Below the pieces are notes generated by a model. The model had not been told where the DNA came from. It did not search any database and saw only the letters and a list, made by a program, of their open reading frames with translations. This document shows positions 36,450-45,194 of a stretch of 64,000 nucleotides of DNA, piece by piece. The stretch covers positions 124,001 through 188,000 of the forward strand of contig NZ_JAIWYX010000004.1 in NCBI RefSeq assembly GCF_020251205.1, in the 5' to 3' direction. A program made the position numbers and the translations under genes. Position 1 is the stretch's first letter, and each line of letters begins with the position of its first letter. The DNA is from Arthrobacter sp. M4 (GTDB taxonomy: Bacteria > Actinomycetota > Actinomycetes > Actinomycetales > Micrococcaceae).

Positions 36450-37316
36450 ATGCCCTCGATGGATGGACGGATAGCCCTCGTGACCGGAGCGGCAGGCGGC
36501 CTTGGAAAAGCGATCGCCAAAGCCTTGGCTCGTGAGGGCGCAACGGTGGTAGTGGTTGGACGTTCCAAAGCGCGGGCCGAAGAGGCTGTCCGGGACATCA
36601 GTGAAGCCGTGCCGGACGCCAAACTCGAGCCGCTTGCCTGCGATCTCTCGTCCCAGGCGTCCATCCGCTCGGCAGCGCTGGAGTTCCTGTCCCGCCACGA
36701 ACAGCTCGACGTGCTGGTCAACGCAGCCGGTGTGTTTCGCAAGGCACGTCACGTGACAGCCGACGGACTCGAACTCACATTCGCCACCAACGTTATGGGC
36801 TACTTCCTGCTAACAAAGCTGCTCCTGGACGCCTTAAAACGCGCCGCCGCTGATGCGGGAACCGCGCGGGTGGTCAATATCGCGTCCCGCTACGGGAATG
36901 GCCCTTTCACCACAAAAATAGACTTCGACGACCTTCAAACCGCGACGGGCAAATACAGCACCATGCGATCCACTCCCCCAACGATGCTTGCCCGTGTCCT
37001 CCTCACCCAGGAGTTCGCCGAACAATTACGCGGGACGGGCGTGGTGGTCAACGCAGTGCACCCGGGGCTGGTCAAGAATACGGCCCTCCTCAACGACGTC
37101 GGCGGGCCCTTCCGTTGGATCACCAATACGTTCGGCAAATCCACCGACGACGCCGCCGACACTCCGGTTTGGCTGGCCACTTCGCCCGAGACAGCGGCGG
37201 TTTCCGGAAGGCTCTGGTCCGCCCGCAAGGAACTACCGACGCCGGGGATGGGATCGGATCCCGGGGCCCGCAAGCGTCTGTGGGAAGAATGCGAACGGCT
37301 GTCCGGGTCCCGGTGA
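36450..37316 (+). CDS. short-chain dehydrogenase/reductase-like protein lacking catalytic Tyr and Lys
   Basis: 288 residues, retinol-dehydrogenase-like SDR. NADP-binding TGAAGGLG (12-19), NAAG (91-94) and the catalytic Ser in NIAS146 are present. When the segment K168-Y-S-T-M-R-S-T-P-P-T-M-L-A-R-V is laid against the family pattern FY-x5-Y-x3-K-LAN, the catalytic Tyr falls on T175 and Lys on M179. It may bind cofactor without catalysis or use another residue (Y169). No obvious operon partner. Confidence 0.8.
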   Translation: MPSMDGRIALVTGAAGGLGKAIAKALAREGATVVVVGRSKARAEEAVRDISEAVPDAKLEPLACDLSSQASIRSAALEFLSRHEQLDVLVNAAGVFRKARHVTADGLELTFATNVMGYFLLTKLLLDALKRAAADAGTARVVNIASRYGNGPFTTKIDFDDLQTATGKYSTMRSTPPTMLARVLLTQEFAEQLRGTGVVVNAVHPGLVKNTALLNDVGGPFRWITNTFGKSTDDAADTPVWLATSPETAAVSGRLWSARKELPTPGMGSDPGARKRLWEECERLSGSR

Positions 37317-37395
37317 GGCTCCTGTTAACACGCTGACCGCGCCGCGCCGCCCGTCATGCTGCATGCCGTAGCTCGGTGCCGCGTAAAGTCGAAGC

Positions 37396-37686
37396 ATGAG
37401 CGCAGCTGGAACATTGTTTGGATGGGCGTTCGGGGACCTCTCCCGGGAAGACGAACTCGGCTACCTGCAGTCACTGGAGGAAAAAGCCCTCAACAATGCC
37501 AGGCAACAGGCTGCCCGGTACGCCGTCAAGGTGGAGCCAGGAACTGAATCCTTCGCCGTGATCCGCAAAGGCGAAATGCTGGTGGATCTCGATACCGCGC
37601 CGAACACACTTGTTGTCCGCTGCACCGTGCACGTGGAGGGAGCCAACGCGTGGAAGCTGCATGCCGAGGGCCCCATGAACGGCTGA
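37396..37686 (+). CDS. hypothetical protein (96 aa)
   Basis: 96 residues, not recognised. Alpha-helical N-terminal half (EDELGYLQSLEEKALNNARQQAARYAVKV) and a beta-rich second half with VIRKGEMLVDLDTAPNTLVVRCTVHVEGA. No signal peptide or membrane segment. It is a single gene following the SDR; the palindromic repeat copy 3 follows its stop. Confidence 0.65.
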   Translation: MSAAGTLFGWAFGDLSREDELGYLQSLEEKALNNARQQAARYAVKVEPGTESFAVIRKGEMLVDLDTAPNTLVVRCTVHVEGANAWKLHAEGPMNG

Positions 37687-37701
37687 GAAGCCCTGTGTAA
37701 T

Positions 37702-37763
37702 CGCGCGAGATTGCATTTAATGGCAATTAATCCGTCGAACATTGCCATTAAATGCCATCTCGC
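37702..37763. repeat. palindromic intergenic repeat, copy 3
   Basis: The most regular copy. CGCGAGATTGCATTTAATGG followed by CAAT pairs with ATTGCCATTAAATGCCATCT followed by CGCC; one mismatch in about 23 positions and a loop of about 16 bases. It lies between the convergent 96-residue ORF and the second ferredoxin reductase gene. Confidence 0.8.
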
Positions 37764-37800
37764 CAAGTGAGAAGTGAGGGACCCGTTCCGGCCGGACGCG

Positions 37801-39267
37801 CTAGACCTGCGCGGCCACTCCGTCGCGGGAAATGGAAACCATGTCCTCACGCGGTACAACCTTGACGCGTTCGCGCTGGACCTCAACTCCGTGCGATGTA
37901 CCAGCCTCCGAGGCGGCGGCACCGAGGGCAAGCTCATGGGCGTCCAGGGCCAGCCAGCCTTCCCAGGTGGTGAACTTCACGCCGCGCGAGTCAAGGAGCT
38001 CGACGACGGCATCCGCCGCAGGAACCGAAGCAAACGGTAGGTTCTCGCGGTCTTCCAGCAGGAAGGTGACAGTCTCCAAGGCGTCGCCCTTGGTGTGACC
38101 GATCAGGCCAACCGGTCCGCGCTTGATCCAGCCAGTGGCGTAAAGGCCCGGCACGTGCTGGCCGTCGGCGTCCAGGACGCGGCCGCCGTCGTTGGTAATG
38201 ACGCCCTTCTTGTGGTCGAACTCAACGTCCGGGAGGGCGGAACCGAAGTAGCCGATTGCGCGGTAGACGGCCTGTACCGGGTAGTCGATGAATTCGCCGG
38301 TGCCGCGGACGTTTCCGGTGCCGTCGAGTTCGGTGCGCTCGAACTTGATGCCGGAAACCTTGCCCGGGTTCTCGGCGTCGTCGTAAACCTCCACCGGGTT
38401 GTGCAGGAAGTGCAGGTGCAGGCGGCGGGAAGCCTTCAGCTCTGACAGATCCTCGGGCTGCTCAGCGATCCAGTTGGTGAGCGTACCCACCATCGTCTTG
38501 GTCTGGTTGTTGGTCTGGATCTGGCGGTCGGACTCTTCGTCGAACTCGAAGTCCTCGGCGTAGAGGATGATGTCCACGTCCTTGGAGTGGGACAGCTCGC
38601 GTAGCTCCAGCGGGGTGAACTTCACCTGCGCAGGCCCGCGGCGGCCGAAGACGTGCACGTCAGTGACGGGGGAAGCCTTGAGGCCTGCGTAGACGTTGTC
38701 CGGGATTTCGGTGACCAGCAGGTCGTCGGCGTGCTTGGACAGGACACGGGCCACGTCCAGCGCCACGTTGCCGTTGCCGAGCACGGCGATTTCCTTGGCC
38801 TCCAGCGGCCATTCACGTGAAACATCGGGGTGGCCGTCGTACCAGGATACGAAGTCAGCGCCACCGAAGGAACCGTCCAGCTCGATGCCCGGGATGTTCA
38901 GGTCCGCGTCCTTGATGGCGCCGGTTGCGAAGATGACGGCGTCATAGTGCGTGCGGAGGTCGTCGATGGAGAGGTCCGTGCCGTAGTCAACGTTTCCGAA
39001 GAAGCGGATGTCGCCGCGGTCCAGCACCTTGTGCAGGGCGTTCACGATGCCCTTAATACGGGGGTGGTCCGGAGCAACGCCGTAGCGGATCAGGCCGTAT
39101 GGCGCCGGGTAGCGGTCGAAGAGGTCGATGCTGACGTTCAATTCACCGCTCTTGACGGCTTCGCTCTTGGTCAGGATGTCGGCGGCGTACACGCCGGCAG
39201 GGCCGGAGCCGACAACGGCCACACGCAACGGGCGCTCGGCGGATCCTACGGTGGTGCTTGATGACAC
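37801..39267 (-). CDS. fprA: ferredoxin-NADP reductase (FprA type), copy 2, linked to cysG
   Basis: 488 residues, GTG start with AGAAGGAA upstream. Same domains as copy 1: FAD motif VAVVGSGPAGVYAADIL, NADP motif IAVLGNGNVALDVARVL, and GWIKRGPVGLIGHTKGDA. It begins 18 bases after the cysG stop on the same strand, so it is co-transcribed with siroheme synthesis and probably supplies reduced ferredoxin to the siroheme sulfite reductase encoded 10 kb away. Both copies keep the same motifs, so neither looks degenerate. Confidence 0.9.
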   Translation of the reverse strand: MSSSTTVGSAERPLRVAVVGSGPAGVYAADILTKSEAVKSGELNVSIDLFDRYPAPYGLIRYGVAPDHPRIKGIVNALHKVLDRGDIRFFGNVDYGTDLSIDDLRTHYDAVIFATGAIKDADLNIPGIELDGSFGGADFVSWYDGHPDVSREWPLEAKEIAVLGNGNVALDVARVLSKHADDLLVTEIPDNVYAGLKASPVTDVHVFGRRGPAQVKFTPLELRELSHSKDVDIILYAEDFEFDEESDRQIQTNNQTKTMVGTLTNWIAEQPEDLSELKASRRLHLHFLHNPVEVYDDAENPGKVSGIKFERTELDGTGNVRGTGEFIDYPVQAVYRAIGYFGSALPDVEFDHKKGVITNDGGRVLDADGQHVPGLYATGWIKRGPVGLIGHTKGDALETVTFLLEDRENLPFASVPAADAVVELLDSRGVKFTTWEGWLALDAHELALGAAASEAGTSHGVEVQRERVKVVPREDMVSISRDGVAAQV

Positions 39268-39284
39268 GGCTGTGTTCCTTCTCG

Positions 39285-40541
39285 TTAGCTGGCTACTCGG
39301 GGCTTGTTGGGGGTTGTGGTGCTGTAATCGGACGTCTTGAAATGTTCAGGGGCATAGGGGCTCACGCGCACAACATCACCGATCACAATCACGGCGGGGT
39401 TGGCGACTCCCACTGCCTCCGCCTGCGCGGCGATGGTCTCCAGGGTGCCGATAGTCACGCGCTGCTGCGGCAGATACCCGTTCTCCACGATACCCACCGG
39501 CGTGTCTATGGGCATTCCCGCCTGCGCCAAAGCACCAACGGAATCGCGAAGTCGGTTGACGCCCATCAGGAGAACAACAGTGTGGTCCGGCCGCGCCGGA
39601 ATCTCGGAAAGTTCCTCGTGCCCGGTCACCACGCTGAAGCCCTTGGCGAGGCCCCTGTGGGTAACGGGGATTCCAGCGGCGGCTGGAACCGAGATGGCCG
39701 ACGTGACGCCGGGGACAACTTCAACGTCGACGGCGTGCAGGCGGCAGTACTCTGCTTCTTCGCCGCCACGGCCCAACACGTAGGGGTCCCCGCCTTTGAG
39801 GCGGACCACGCGGTTTCCGGCGCGCGCTTCATCCACCAGGATGCGATTGATCTCGGACTGGGGGACGGGGTGGTGGCCCGGCGTTTTGCCCACTTCAATC
39901 ACGCGGACGTCGGGGGCGAGTTCGTTGAGCAGGGTGCGGGGGCCCAGGCGGTCGGCAACTACGACGTCGGCTTGGCCCAGCAGGCGCCGGCCGCGAACGG
40001 TGATGAGGCCGGCGTCGGACGGTCCGCCACCCACCAGGGCGACGCTTCCGACGGCGGCCGCACGACGGCGGCGCAGCGGCAGGTCGCCCGCTTCGAGGGC
40101 GGTGGCAACGGCGTCGCGCCGGGCCATTGCCCTGCGCGGGTCTCCCCCTGCGTTGACCGCGATCTTGACGTCGTCCACCTGCGCGACGGCGGGTGTCCAG
40201 GCAGCAGAGGATTCGTGATCGGAGGCGTTGACGCACCAAATTCGGCGTTCGTCTGCGTCGGCGGAAACGGCGGTGTCGACGTCGGCGTGGCCGGTGGCCG
40301 TCTGGACGAACCATACGCCGTCCAAGTCCGTCGACGAGTAGCGGCGCTTCTTCCAGACCAGCAGGCCGGCGTCGGCCAATTCACGCAGGTCGGCACAGGC
40401 ATAAGGGGCGACGACGGTGACCTTGCCGCCGGCGTCGAGCAGCCCTTTGGCGCGGCGCAACGCAACGCGGCCGCCGCCAACCACCAGCACGGCACGGCCG
40501 AGCAGGCGCAGTCCCGTGGGGTAGATGTCCTGAATTGCCAT
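39285..40541 (-). CDS. cysG: siroheme synthase CysG-like (precorrin-2 dehydrogenase plus uroporphyrinogen-III methyltransferase)
   Basis: 418 residues from ATG 40541 (MAIQDIYPTGLRLLG); a further-upstream start lies beyond. The N-terminal domain (about 1-150) binds NAD (AVLVVGGGRVALRRAKGLL) and oxidises precorrin-2. The C-terminal SUMT domain (about 160-400) starts SVALVGGGPSDAGLITVRGRRLL and includes VRLKGGDPYVLGRGGEEAEY and VPGVTSAISVPAAAGIPVTHRG. Makes siroheme for sulfite reductase. Its upstream region carries a GTGACG-N14-GTGAC box shared with ssuA and the sulfite reductase gene. Confidence 0.9.
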   Translation of the reverse strand: MAIQDIYPTGLRLLGRAVLVVGGGRVALRRAKGLLDAGGKVTVVAPYACADLRELADAGLLVWKKRRYSSTDLDGVWFVQTATGHADVDTAVSADADERRIWCVNASDHESSAAWTPAVAQVDDVKIAVNAGGDPRRAMARRDAVATALEAGDLPLRRRRAAAVGSVALVGGGPSDAGLITVRGRRLLGQADVVVADRLGPRTLLNELAPDVRVIEVGKTPGHHPVPQSEINRILVDEARAGNRVVRLKGGDPYVLGRGGEEAEYCRLHAVDVEVVPGVTSAISVPAAAGIPVTHRGLAKGFSVVTGHEELSEIPARPDHTVVLLMGVNRLRDSVGALAQAGMPIDTPVGIVENGYLPQQRVTIGTLETIAAQAEAVGVANPAVIVIGDVVRVSPYAPEHFKTSDYSTTTPNKPRVAS

Positions 40542-40594
40542 GAAAAAACTGTAGGGCTGGCCCGTAATGTGCTTCAAAGGTCCAGACACAACAG

Positions 40595-40619
40595 GTCACG
40601 GTAGGTAACGGGGCGTCAC
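40595..40619 (-). promoter_or_regulatory. 20-bp-period sulfur box upstream of cysG
   Basis: On the coding strand GTGAC occurs twice with an exact 20-bp period (complement at 40615-40619 and 40595-40599). The near end is 53 bases before the cysG start. The same arrangement occurs upstream of ssuA and of the sulfite reductase gene. Confidence 0.65.
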
Positions 40620-40629
40620 ATTCCGTTCA

Positions 40630-41661
40630 TCATTGCTTTGCCTGCCAGCCGATCGCCGGAGCCACGTATTGGGCGATATTGGCCAGGAGTCTTGCGTTGT
40701 AGTCCACACCCAACTGGTTCGGAACCGTAATCAATACTGTGTCCGCGGCCTGCACCGCCTGGTCCTTTGCGAGGTCCTCGGCGATTCGGTCCGGTTCGCC
40801 GATGTAGCTCTTGCCGAAGCGGGACATGGCACCGTCAAGGATTCCTACTTGGTCCTTGCTGTCCGCTTGGGCGCGGAGGCCAAAGTAGTGCCGGTCTTCT
40901 TCGTCCACGATGGGCAGGATGCTCCTGCTTACGGAGACTCGGGGCTCAAAACCGTGTCCTGCGGCGTTCCACGCCTCGCGGAACATACTGATCTGTTCGG
41001 CCTGCAGCTGGTCGAAGGGGACGCCCGTGTCCTCGGTGAGCAGCGTGGAGCTCATCAGGTTCATGCCCTGCTCTGCCGCCCACACTGCGGTCTTGCGGGT
41101 ACCGGCACCCCACCAGATCCGCTGCGGCAGGCCTGGCGACGTCGGCTGGATGGGTAGGAGGCCCCGCCCGCCGCCCACGTAGCGCGGGTCGGCCTCCGCA
41201 ACCCCATGGCCGGCGATGGCGTGCCGGAAGACCTTTGCGTGGCGTCGGGCCATGGCGGCCGCGTCCTCCCCCTCGGCGGGTTCGTAACCAAATGCTGCGG
41301 CCCCGTTGAGTGCGGGCTCCGGCGACCCCCGGCTGATTCCGAGCTGCAGCCGTCCGCCGCTGATCAGGTCTGTGGCAGCGGCTTCTTCTGCCATGTAGAG
41401 AGGATTTTCATAACGCATATCTATAACGGCTGTGCCCATCTCGATCCTCTTGGTCCGTGCCGCGATTGCTGCGAGAAGCGGGAAAGGGGAGGCCTGCTGG
41501 CGGGCGAAGTGGTGCACACGGAAGAAGGCGCCGTCAATGCCGATTTCCTCGGCGGCCTCGGCCAATTCGATGCCTTGCAGGAGGGAGTCGCGGGCCGAAG
41601 GGGTTAGGGAGCCCTGGACGGGACCCCAGTGTCCGAAGGAAAGGAATCCGATGCGTTTCAC
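40630..41661 (-). CDS. LLM-class flavin-dependent oxidoreductase
   Basis: 343 residues if started at GTG 41661 (MKRIGFLSFGHW-like, the usual N-terminus of the family); a GTG at 41706 would add 15 residues. Luciferase-like TIM barrel: FRVHHFARQQASPFPLLAAIAARTKRIEMGTAVIDMRYENPLYMAEEAAATDLISGGRLQLGISRGSPEPA. Uses FMNH2 or F420; substrate unknown. It lies directly upstream of cysG on the same strand with 88 bases between. Given the neighbouring ssuABC genes, a role in organosulfur cleavage is possible but not shown. Confidence 0.8.
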   Translation of the reverse strand: MKRIGFLSFGHWGPVQGSLTPSARDSLLQGIELAEAAEEIGIDGAFFRVHHFARQQASPFPLLAAIAARTKRIEMGTAVIDMRYENPLYMAEEAAATDLISGGRLQLGISRGSPEPALNGAAAFGYEPAEGEDAAAMARRHAKVFRHAIAGHGVAEADPRYVGGGRGLLPIQPTSPGLPQRIWWGAGTRKTAVWAAEQGMNLMSSTLLTEDTGVPFDQLQAEQISMFREAWNAAGHGFEPRVSVSRSILPIVDEEDRHYFGLRAQADSKDQVGILDGAMSRFGKSYIGEPDRIAEDLAKDQAVQAADTVLITVPNQLGVDYNARLLANIAQYVAPAIGWQAKQ

Positions 41662-42059
41662 TCCCCCGTCAACCACGGGCGCGCGCCTGGCATTCCCCAG
41701 GGCCACAAGGCCTGCACGGGAGCTGGCGATTCTATGGTTCGCTGAGCATTCGACGGTTCCCCGTGTATTCGACGGAGCGCAGCATCGTCTGCGGAGGGAA
41801 CCATCGATCTGCGAACCATCGATCGGGGAACCAGAAGCGCAGGTGACGCAAGAGCCCGACGGCGGAAGTCGCGGTCGGCTTTCAAGTCACAGGCGTGCGG
41901 GCGGGGCCAGCCCAGCGGCCGTTTCGAAGGTTCCCTGCCCATGGGGTTAACCACCTTCCGCGCAGGGAACCATCGATCTGGGGAACCAGAAGCGCAGGTG
42001 ACGCAAGAGCCCGACGGCGGGAGTCGCCGTCGGGCTCTAGCGTTACGGTGCGTGGGTGA
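41662..42059. other. intergenic region with a duplicated 56-57-bp segment
   Basis: About 400 bases without a supported gene. A segment of 56-57 bases is present twice (41825-41880 and 41980-42036), each preceded by ACCATCGATC repeats. The second copy forms the terminator of the ssu operon; in the first copy the stem has decayed. Short frames in this stretch have no coding character. Confidence 0.65.
42006..42038 (-). terminator. terminator of the ssu operon
   Basis: Perfect 14-bp stem (42006-42019 with 42025-42038) and 5-base loop, 22 bases after the ssuC stop on the minus strand. Confidence 0.85.
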
Positions 42060-43028
42060 CTAGCGCGTGCTGCCGGCCAGCAGGCCGCGGCGGTGCAGGA
42101 GCCGCCGCTCGATAGGCGCGAAGACCAGCAGCTCGATGAGGATGCCCACGAAAAGGATGGCCAGGATCGCAGCCATCACCGTGGACATGTCGGACAGGGC
42201 GCGACCTTGGTCAAGGAGCGAGCCGAGGCCGAAGCCGATGGTCCCGCCCACTGCGATGATTTCGGCAGCCATCAGCGATCGCCAGGAGAAGGCCCAACCC
42301 TGCTTGAGGCCGCTGAGGTAACCGGGCAGCGCAGCGGGCAGGATGATCTGCACGGCCAGCTGGAAGCGGTTGGCGCCCAGGACCTTGCCGACGCTGCGGT
42401 ACTGCGGCGGGATCTGGTCGACGCCGGAGATCAGGCCGTTGATGATGGACGGAATGGCGCCCATCAGCACCACGAAGTACACGGTGCCGTCGGTAAGGCC
42501 GAACCAGATGATCGCGGCAGGAACCCAGGCCACGGACGGCAGGACCTGCAGGCCGGAGATCAGTGGGCCGAAGGCCCGCCGGAGCGGCTGAACCTGCGCC
42601 AGGAGCAGGCCGAGCGGCGTGGCGACCACCACGCTTATGAGGAAGCCAATGACCCCGCGCTGCAGCGAGGTCCACACTGCCTCCTGGATTTTCCCTTCGC
42701 CCCACAGCTGGCCTACATGGTTCGCGACATCAAGGGGGCCCGGAACCAGGTCGCGGCGCTTGAAGCCGAGCGAGACGTAAATCTGCCACGCAAGGATCAG
42801 CACCACCAAGGCCGCGACGGGCAGCAGGATACGTGTCCAGTCGATGCCTGCTTTGCGGCCAGCGTCGGACTGGAGCTTGTCCAGTCCGGCTTCCAGGGCA
42901 CGGAGTTCGTCCGGGTTGCCCTTGATGGAAGGTGAGGTGATGTGGCGAGTCTCAGACTCGAGGAATGGATCTTCGGGAGTCACTTCGGGTTCCGGGATAG
43001 CGGGGCGGGTTTCCTGGTCAGTTGGCAT
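42060..43028 (-). CDS. ssuC: sulfonate ABC transporter permease SsuC
   Basis: 322 residues from ATG 43028, overlapping the end of ssuB by 11 bases. The first 100 residues are hydrophilic and unusually long for SsuC/TauC; then six membrane segments follow, with the EAA-type loop GKVLGANRFQLAVQIILPAALPGYLSGLKQGWAFSWRSLMAAEII that contacts the ATPase. Works with SsuA and SsuB to import alkanesulfonates or taurine-like compounds. Followed by a terminator. Confidence 0.9.
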   Translation of the reverse strand: MPTDQETRPAIPEPEVTPEDPFLESETRHITSPSIKGNPDELRALEAGLDKLQSDAGRKAGIDWTRILLPVAALVVLILAWQIYVSLGFKRRDLVPGPLDVANHVGQLWGEGKIQEAVWTSLQRGVIGFLISVVVATPLGLLLAQVQPLRRAFGPLISGLQVLPSVAWVPAAIIWFGLTDGTVYFVVLMGAIPSIINGLISGVDQIPPQYRSVGKVLGANRFQLAVQIILPAALPGYLSGLKQGWAFSWRSLMAAEIIAVGGTIGFGLGSLLDQGRALSDMSTVMAAILAILFVGILIELLVFAPIERRLLHRRGLLAGSTR

Positions 43029-43755
43029 GGCGGCGGATCTCCTCGCGCAGGCGGCGGGTAATGGTTCCGGTGAGCTCCCCAGCGCGGCCCGGGTCGGTGC
43101 GGTGTTCCTCGGTGACGTCCCATTCAGCGACGACACGGCCGGGCCGCGAGGACAGCAGAAGGACACGTTGGCCCAGCCGGACGGCCTCGCGGACGTTGTG
43201 GGTCACGAAGACGATGGTGCGGCCGGTTTCCTTCCAGATCCGTTCCAGCTCGTCGTGGAGCAGGTCGCGAGTGATGGCGTCCAAGGCCGCGAACGGTTCG
43301 TCCATCAGTAGCAGCTGCCGGTCCTGGGCGAGGGCGCGGGCCAAGGCAACGCGCTGGCGCATGCCGCCGGACAGCTCGTGTGGCCGCTTCTCACCGGCTC
43401 CGCCAAGGTGTACGAGTTCCAACAGCTCCGTGGCCCGGGCGGCACGGGCCGCTTTGGACAGCGACTTGCCCTTGTCCGCGAGTTGGAGGGCCAGCTCGAT
43501 GTTGCCGCGGGCGGTGAGCCACGGGAACAGGGCAGAGTCTTGGAACATGAACGCCGCCCCGTCGGACGGGACCTCCAAAGCGCCCGACGTCGGTTCCTCC
43601 AGGCCCGCAAGGATGTTCAGCAGGGTGGATTTGCCGCAGCCGGACGCACCAAGCAGCGCAACGAACTCGCCCTGCTCGATGGTGGCGTTGACGTCGTCCA
43701 GCACCGGGGCTCCGTCGCCGAAGCGCTTGCCCAGGTTCTCCAGTACGACTGGCAT
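43018..43755 (-). CDS. ssuB: sulfonate ABC transporter ATPase SsuB
   Basis: 245 residues from ATG 43755 with AAGGACGGG upstream; the frame is open 24 codons further but without a site. Walker A GASGCGKST, Q-loop FMFQDSALFPWLTARGNIEL, signature LSGGMRQRVALARAL, Walker B LLLMDEP, and the switch His in VFVTHNVREAVRLG. The layout is that of the SsuB/TauB/NrtD group. It energises SsuC; overlap with ssuC couples the two. Confidence 0.9.
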   Translation of the reverse strand: MPVVLENLGKRFGDGAPVLDDVNATIEQGEFVALLGASGCGKSTLLNILAGLEEPTSGALEVPSDGAAFMFQDSALFPWLTARGNIELALQLADKGKSLSKAARAARATELLELVHLGGAGEKRPHELSGGMRQRVALARALAQDRQLLLMDEPFAALDAITRDLLHDELERIWKETGRTIVFVTHNVREAVRLGQRVLLLSSRPGRVVAEWDVTEEHRTDPGRAGELTGTITRRLREEIRRHAN

Positions 43756-43852
43756 GGTCCCGTCCTTCGTGTTGATGTTCGGTATTACAGGTGTGCAGGC
43801 CGCCCCGTGCGTGGACCTCGTGTCCATTAGCCCGGGGCAGCCTGCGCTTGGT

Positions 43853-45001
43853 TTATTCCTTGCCCAACCCTGCGGCCGAGGTCTTGGTGTCGGAGACCTC
43901 GTTCAGTGCGCGGAGGTCGAAGAGGCCGTTGATGTCGGCCGGCTTGGTGGTGCCGGCGTCCACGCCGTCCTGAAGCAGCTTCTTGTAGGTTCCCGCCAGC
44001 GGATCCACGGAGAAGGTGATGTTCTTCAGCGAGCGATCGATCACGTTGTCTGGCAGCGGCTTGCCCGCGGTGTCCTTGAGGACTGCGTTGATGGTGCTTG
44101 CCTTCTCGGCGGCGGGGGCGGAGTTCAGCCATTTCACGGATTCGACGTGGCCCTTGAGCAGAGCCTTCACCGTCTGTGGGTGCTCGGCGGCGAACTTCTT
44201 GCTGACGATCAGGATGGTGGTGGTGAACTCACCCTTGTCCCACAGGTCCTTCTCATCCACCAGCACCTTCGCGCCAGCTTCGAGGACCAGGCGGGACGCC
44301 CATGGCTCAGGCAACCACGCGCCGTCGAGCTTTCCGTCTTGGAACAGCTTCAAGGTCTGGGCGTTCTCGGTGGGGTTGATCTTGACGTCGCCGCCGCCGT
44401 CGGGCGTCGTCTTGTAGCCCTGCTTGCCCAGCCAGGCGCGCAGCGCCACGTCCTGGGTGCCGCCCAGCTGCGGGCTGGCGAGGGTCTTGCCCTTGAGGTC
44501 GGCCGCGGAAGCAATTTCCGGCTTGACCACCAGCTGGGCACCACCCGCGGCGGCACCCGCGATGACGCTTACCGACTCGCCGCCGCTCTTGACGAAGGAG
44601 TTGATGGCCGGGTTCGGGCCGATGTAGGTGGCGTCGATGGCGCCGGCGTTCAGGGCTTCGATGGCGGCGGGGCCTGCGTTGAAGACCTGGGTGCTGAGCT
44701 TGGTGTCGCCGAGGTTCTTGGCGATGATGCCCTTGCTGACGCCGACCAGGGCGGGTGCGTGGGTCACATTGCCGAAGTAGCCAAGCTTGAGCTCCGCGGC
44801 CGGGGTGCCAGTGGCGACGGCGGCGGGCTGGCTTGCGTTATTGGCCGAGACTGCGGAGGCGACGGCGGCACCGGCGCCAAGAAGGAGGACGATGCCGGCG
44901 GCGACGGCGATCTGGATGCCGCGCTTGCGCTTGGGTTTGTCGTTCTCGCCGGCGACGATGCGAGTCGTGCCGGGAGTCGAAGACTCAGGGGTGTTTGCCA
45001 T
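43853..45001 (-). CDS. ssuA: sulfonate ABC transporter substrate-binding protein SsuA
   Basis: 382 residues. A 30-residue charged N-terminus precedes one hydrophobic segment (IQIAVAAGIVLLLGAGAAVASAV) without a lipobox Cys, so it is anchored as a membrane protein or cleaved. The binding domain has LKLGYFGNVTHAPALVGVSKGII, GAIDATYIGPNPAINSF and DGAWLPEPWASRLVLEAGAKVLVDE, typical of aliphatic sulfonate/taurine binding proteins. First gene of ssuABC. A GTGACG-N14-GTGAC box lies about 160 bases upstream. Confidence 0.9.
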   Translation of the reverse strand: MANTPESSTPGTTRIVAGENDKPKRKRGIQIAVAAGIVLLLGAGAAVASAVSANNASQPAAVATGTPAAELKLGYFGNVTHAPALVGVSKGIIAKNLGDTKLSTQVFNAGPAAIEALNAGAIDATYIGPNPAINSFVKSGGESVSVIAGAAAGGAQLVVKPEIASAADLKGKTLASPQLGGTQDVALRAWLGKQGYKTTPDGGGDVKINPTENAQTLKLFQDGKLDGAWLPEPWASRLVLEAGAKVLVDEKDLWDKGEFTTTILIVSKKFAAEHPQTVKALLKGHVESVKWLNSAPAAEKASTINAVLKDTAGKPLPDNVIDRSLKNITFSVDPLAGTYKKLLQDGVDAGTTKPADINGLFDLRALNEVSDTKTSAAGLGKE

Positions 45002-45159
45002 GGTTGGGGATCCTTAGATGCGATGCGGAGACGAAGGTGGGCTGATGTTCAGGCCCTGCTACATCGCCCCGTGTGGGAGAGGAAGGACCGGTCCGTTGAC
45101 GTCATGGGTTTCACCATAGGGACTCGAATATTTGCCGTTCAACAAGTCGTAAATGCTGG

Positions 45160-45184
45160 GTCACGCGGGTTCATGCTGCGTCAC
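45160..45184 (-). promoter_or_regulatory. 20-bp-period sulfur box upstream of ssuA
   Basis: Complement of GTGAC at 45180-45184 and 45160-45164, exact 20-bp period; the far copy extends to TGTGACG exactly as at cysG. It lies about 160 bases before ssuA, leaving room for a longer leader. Confidence 0.65.
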
Positions 45185-45194
45185 ATTGGGTATG

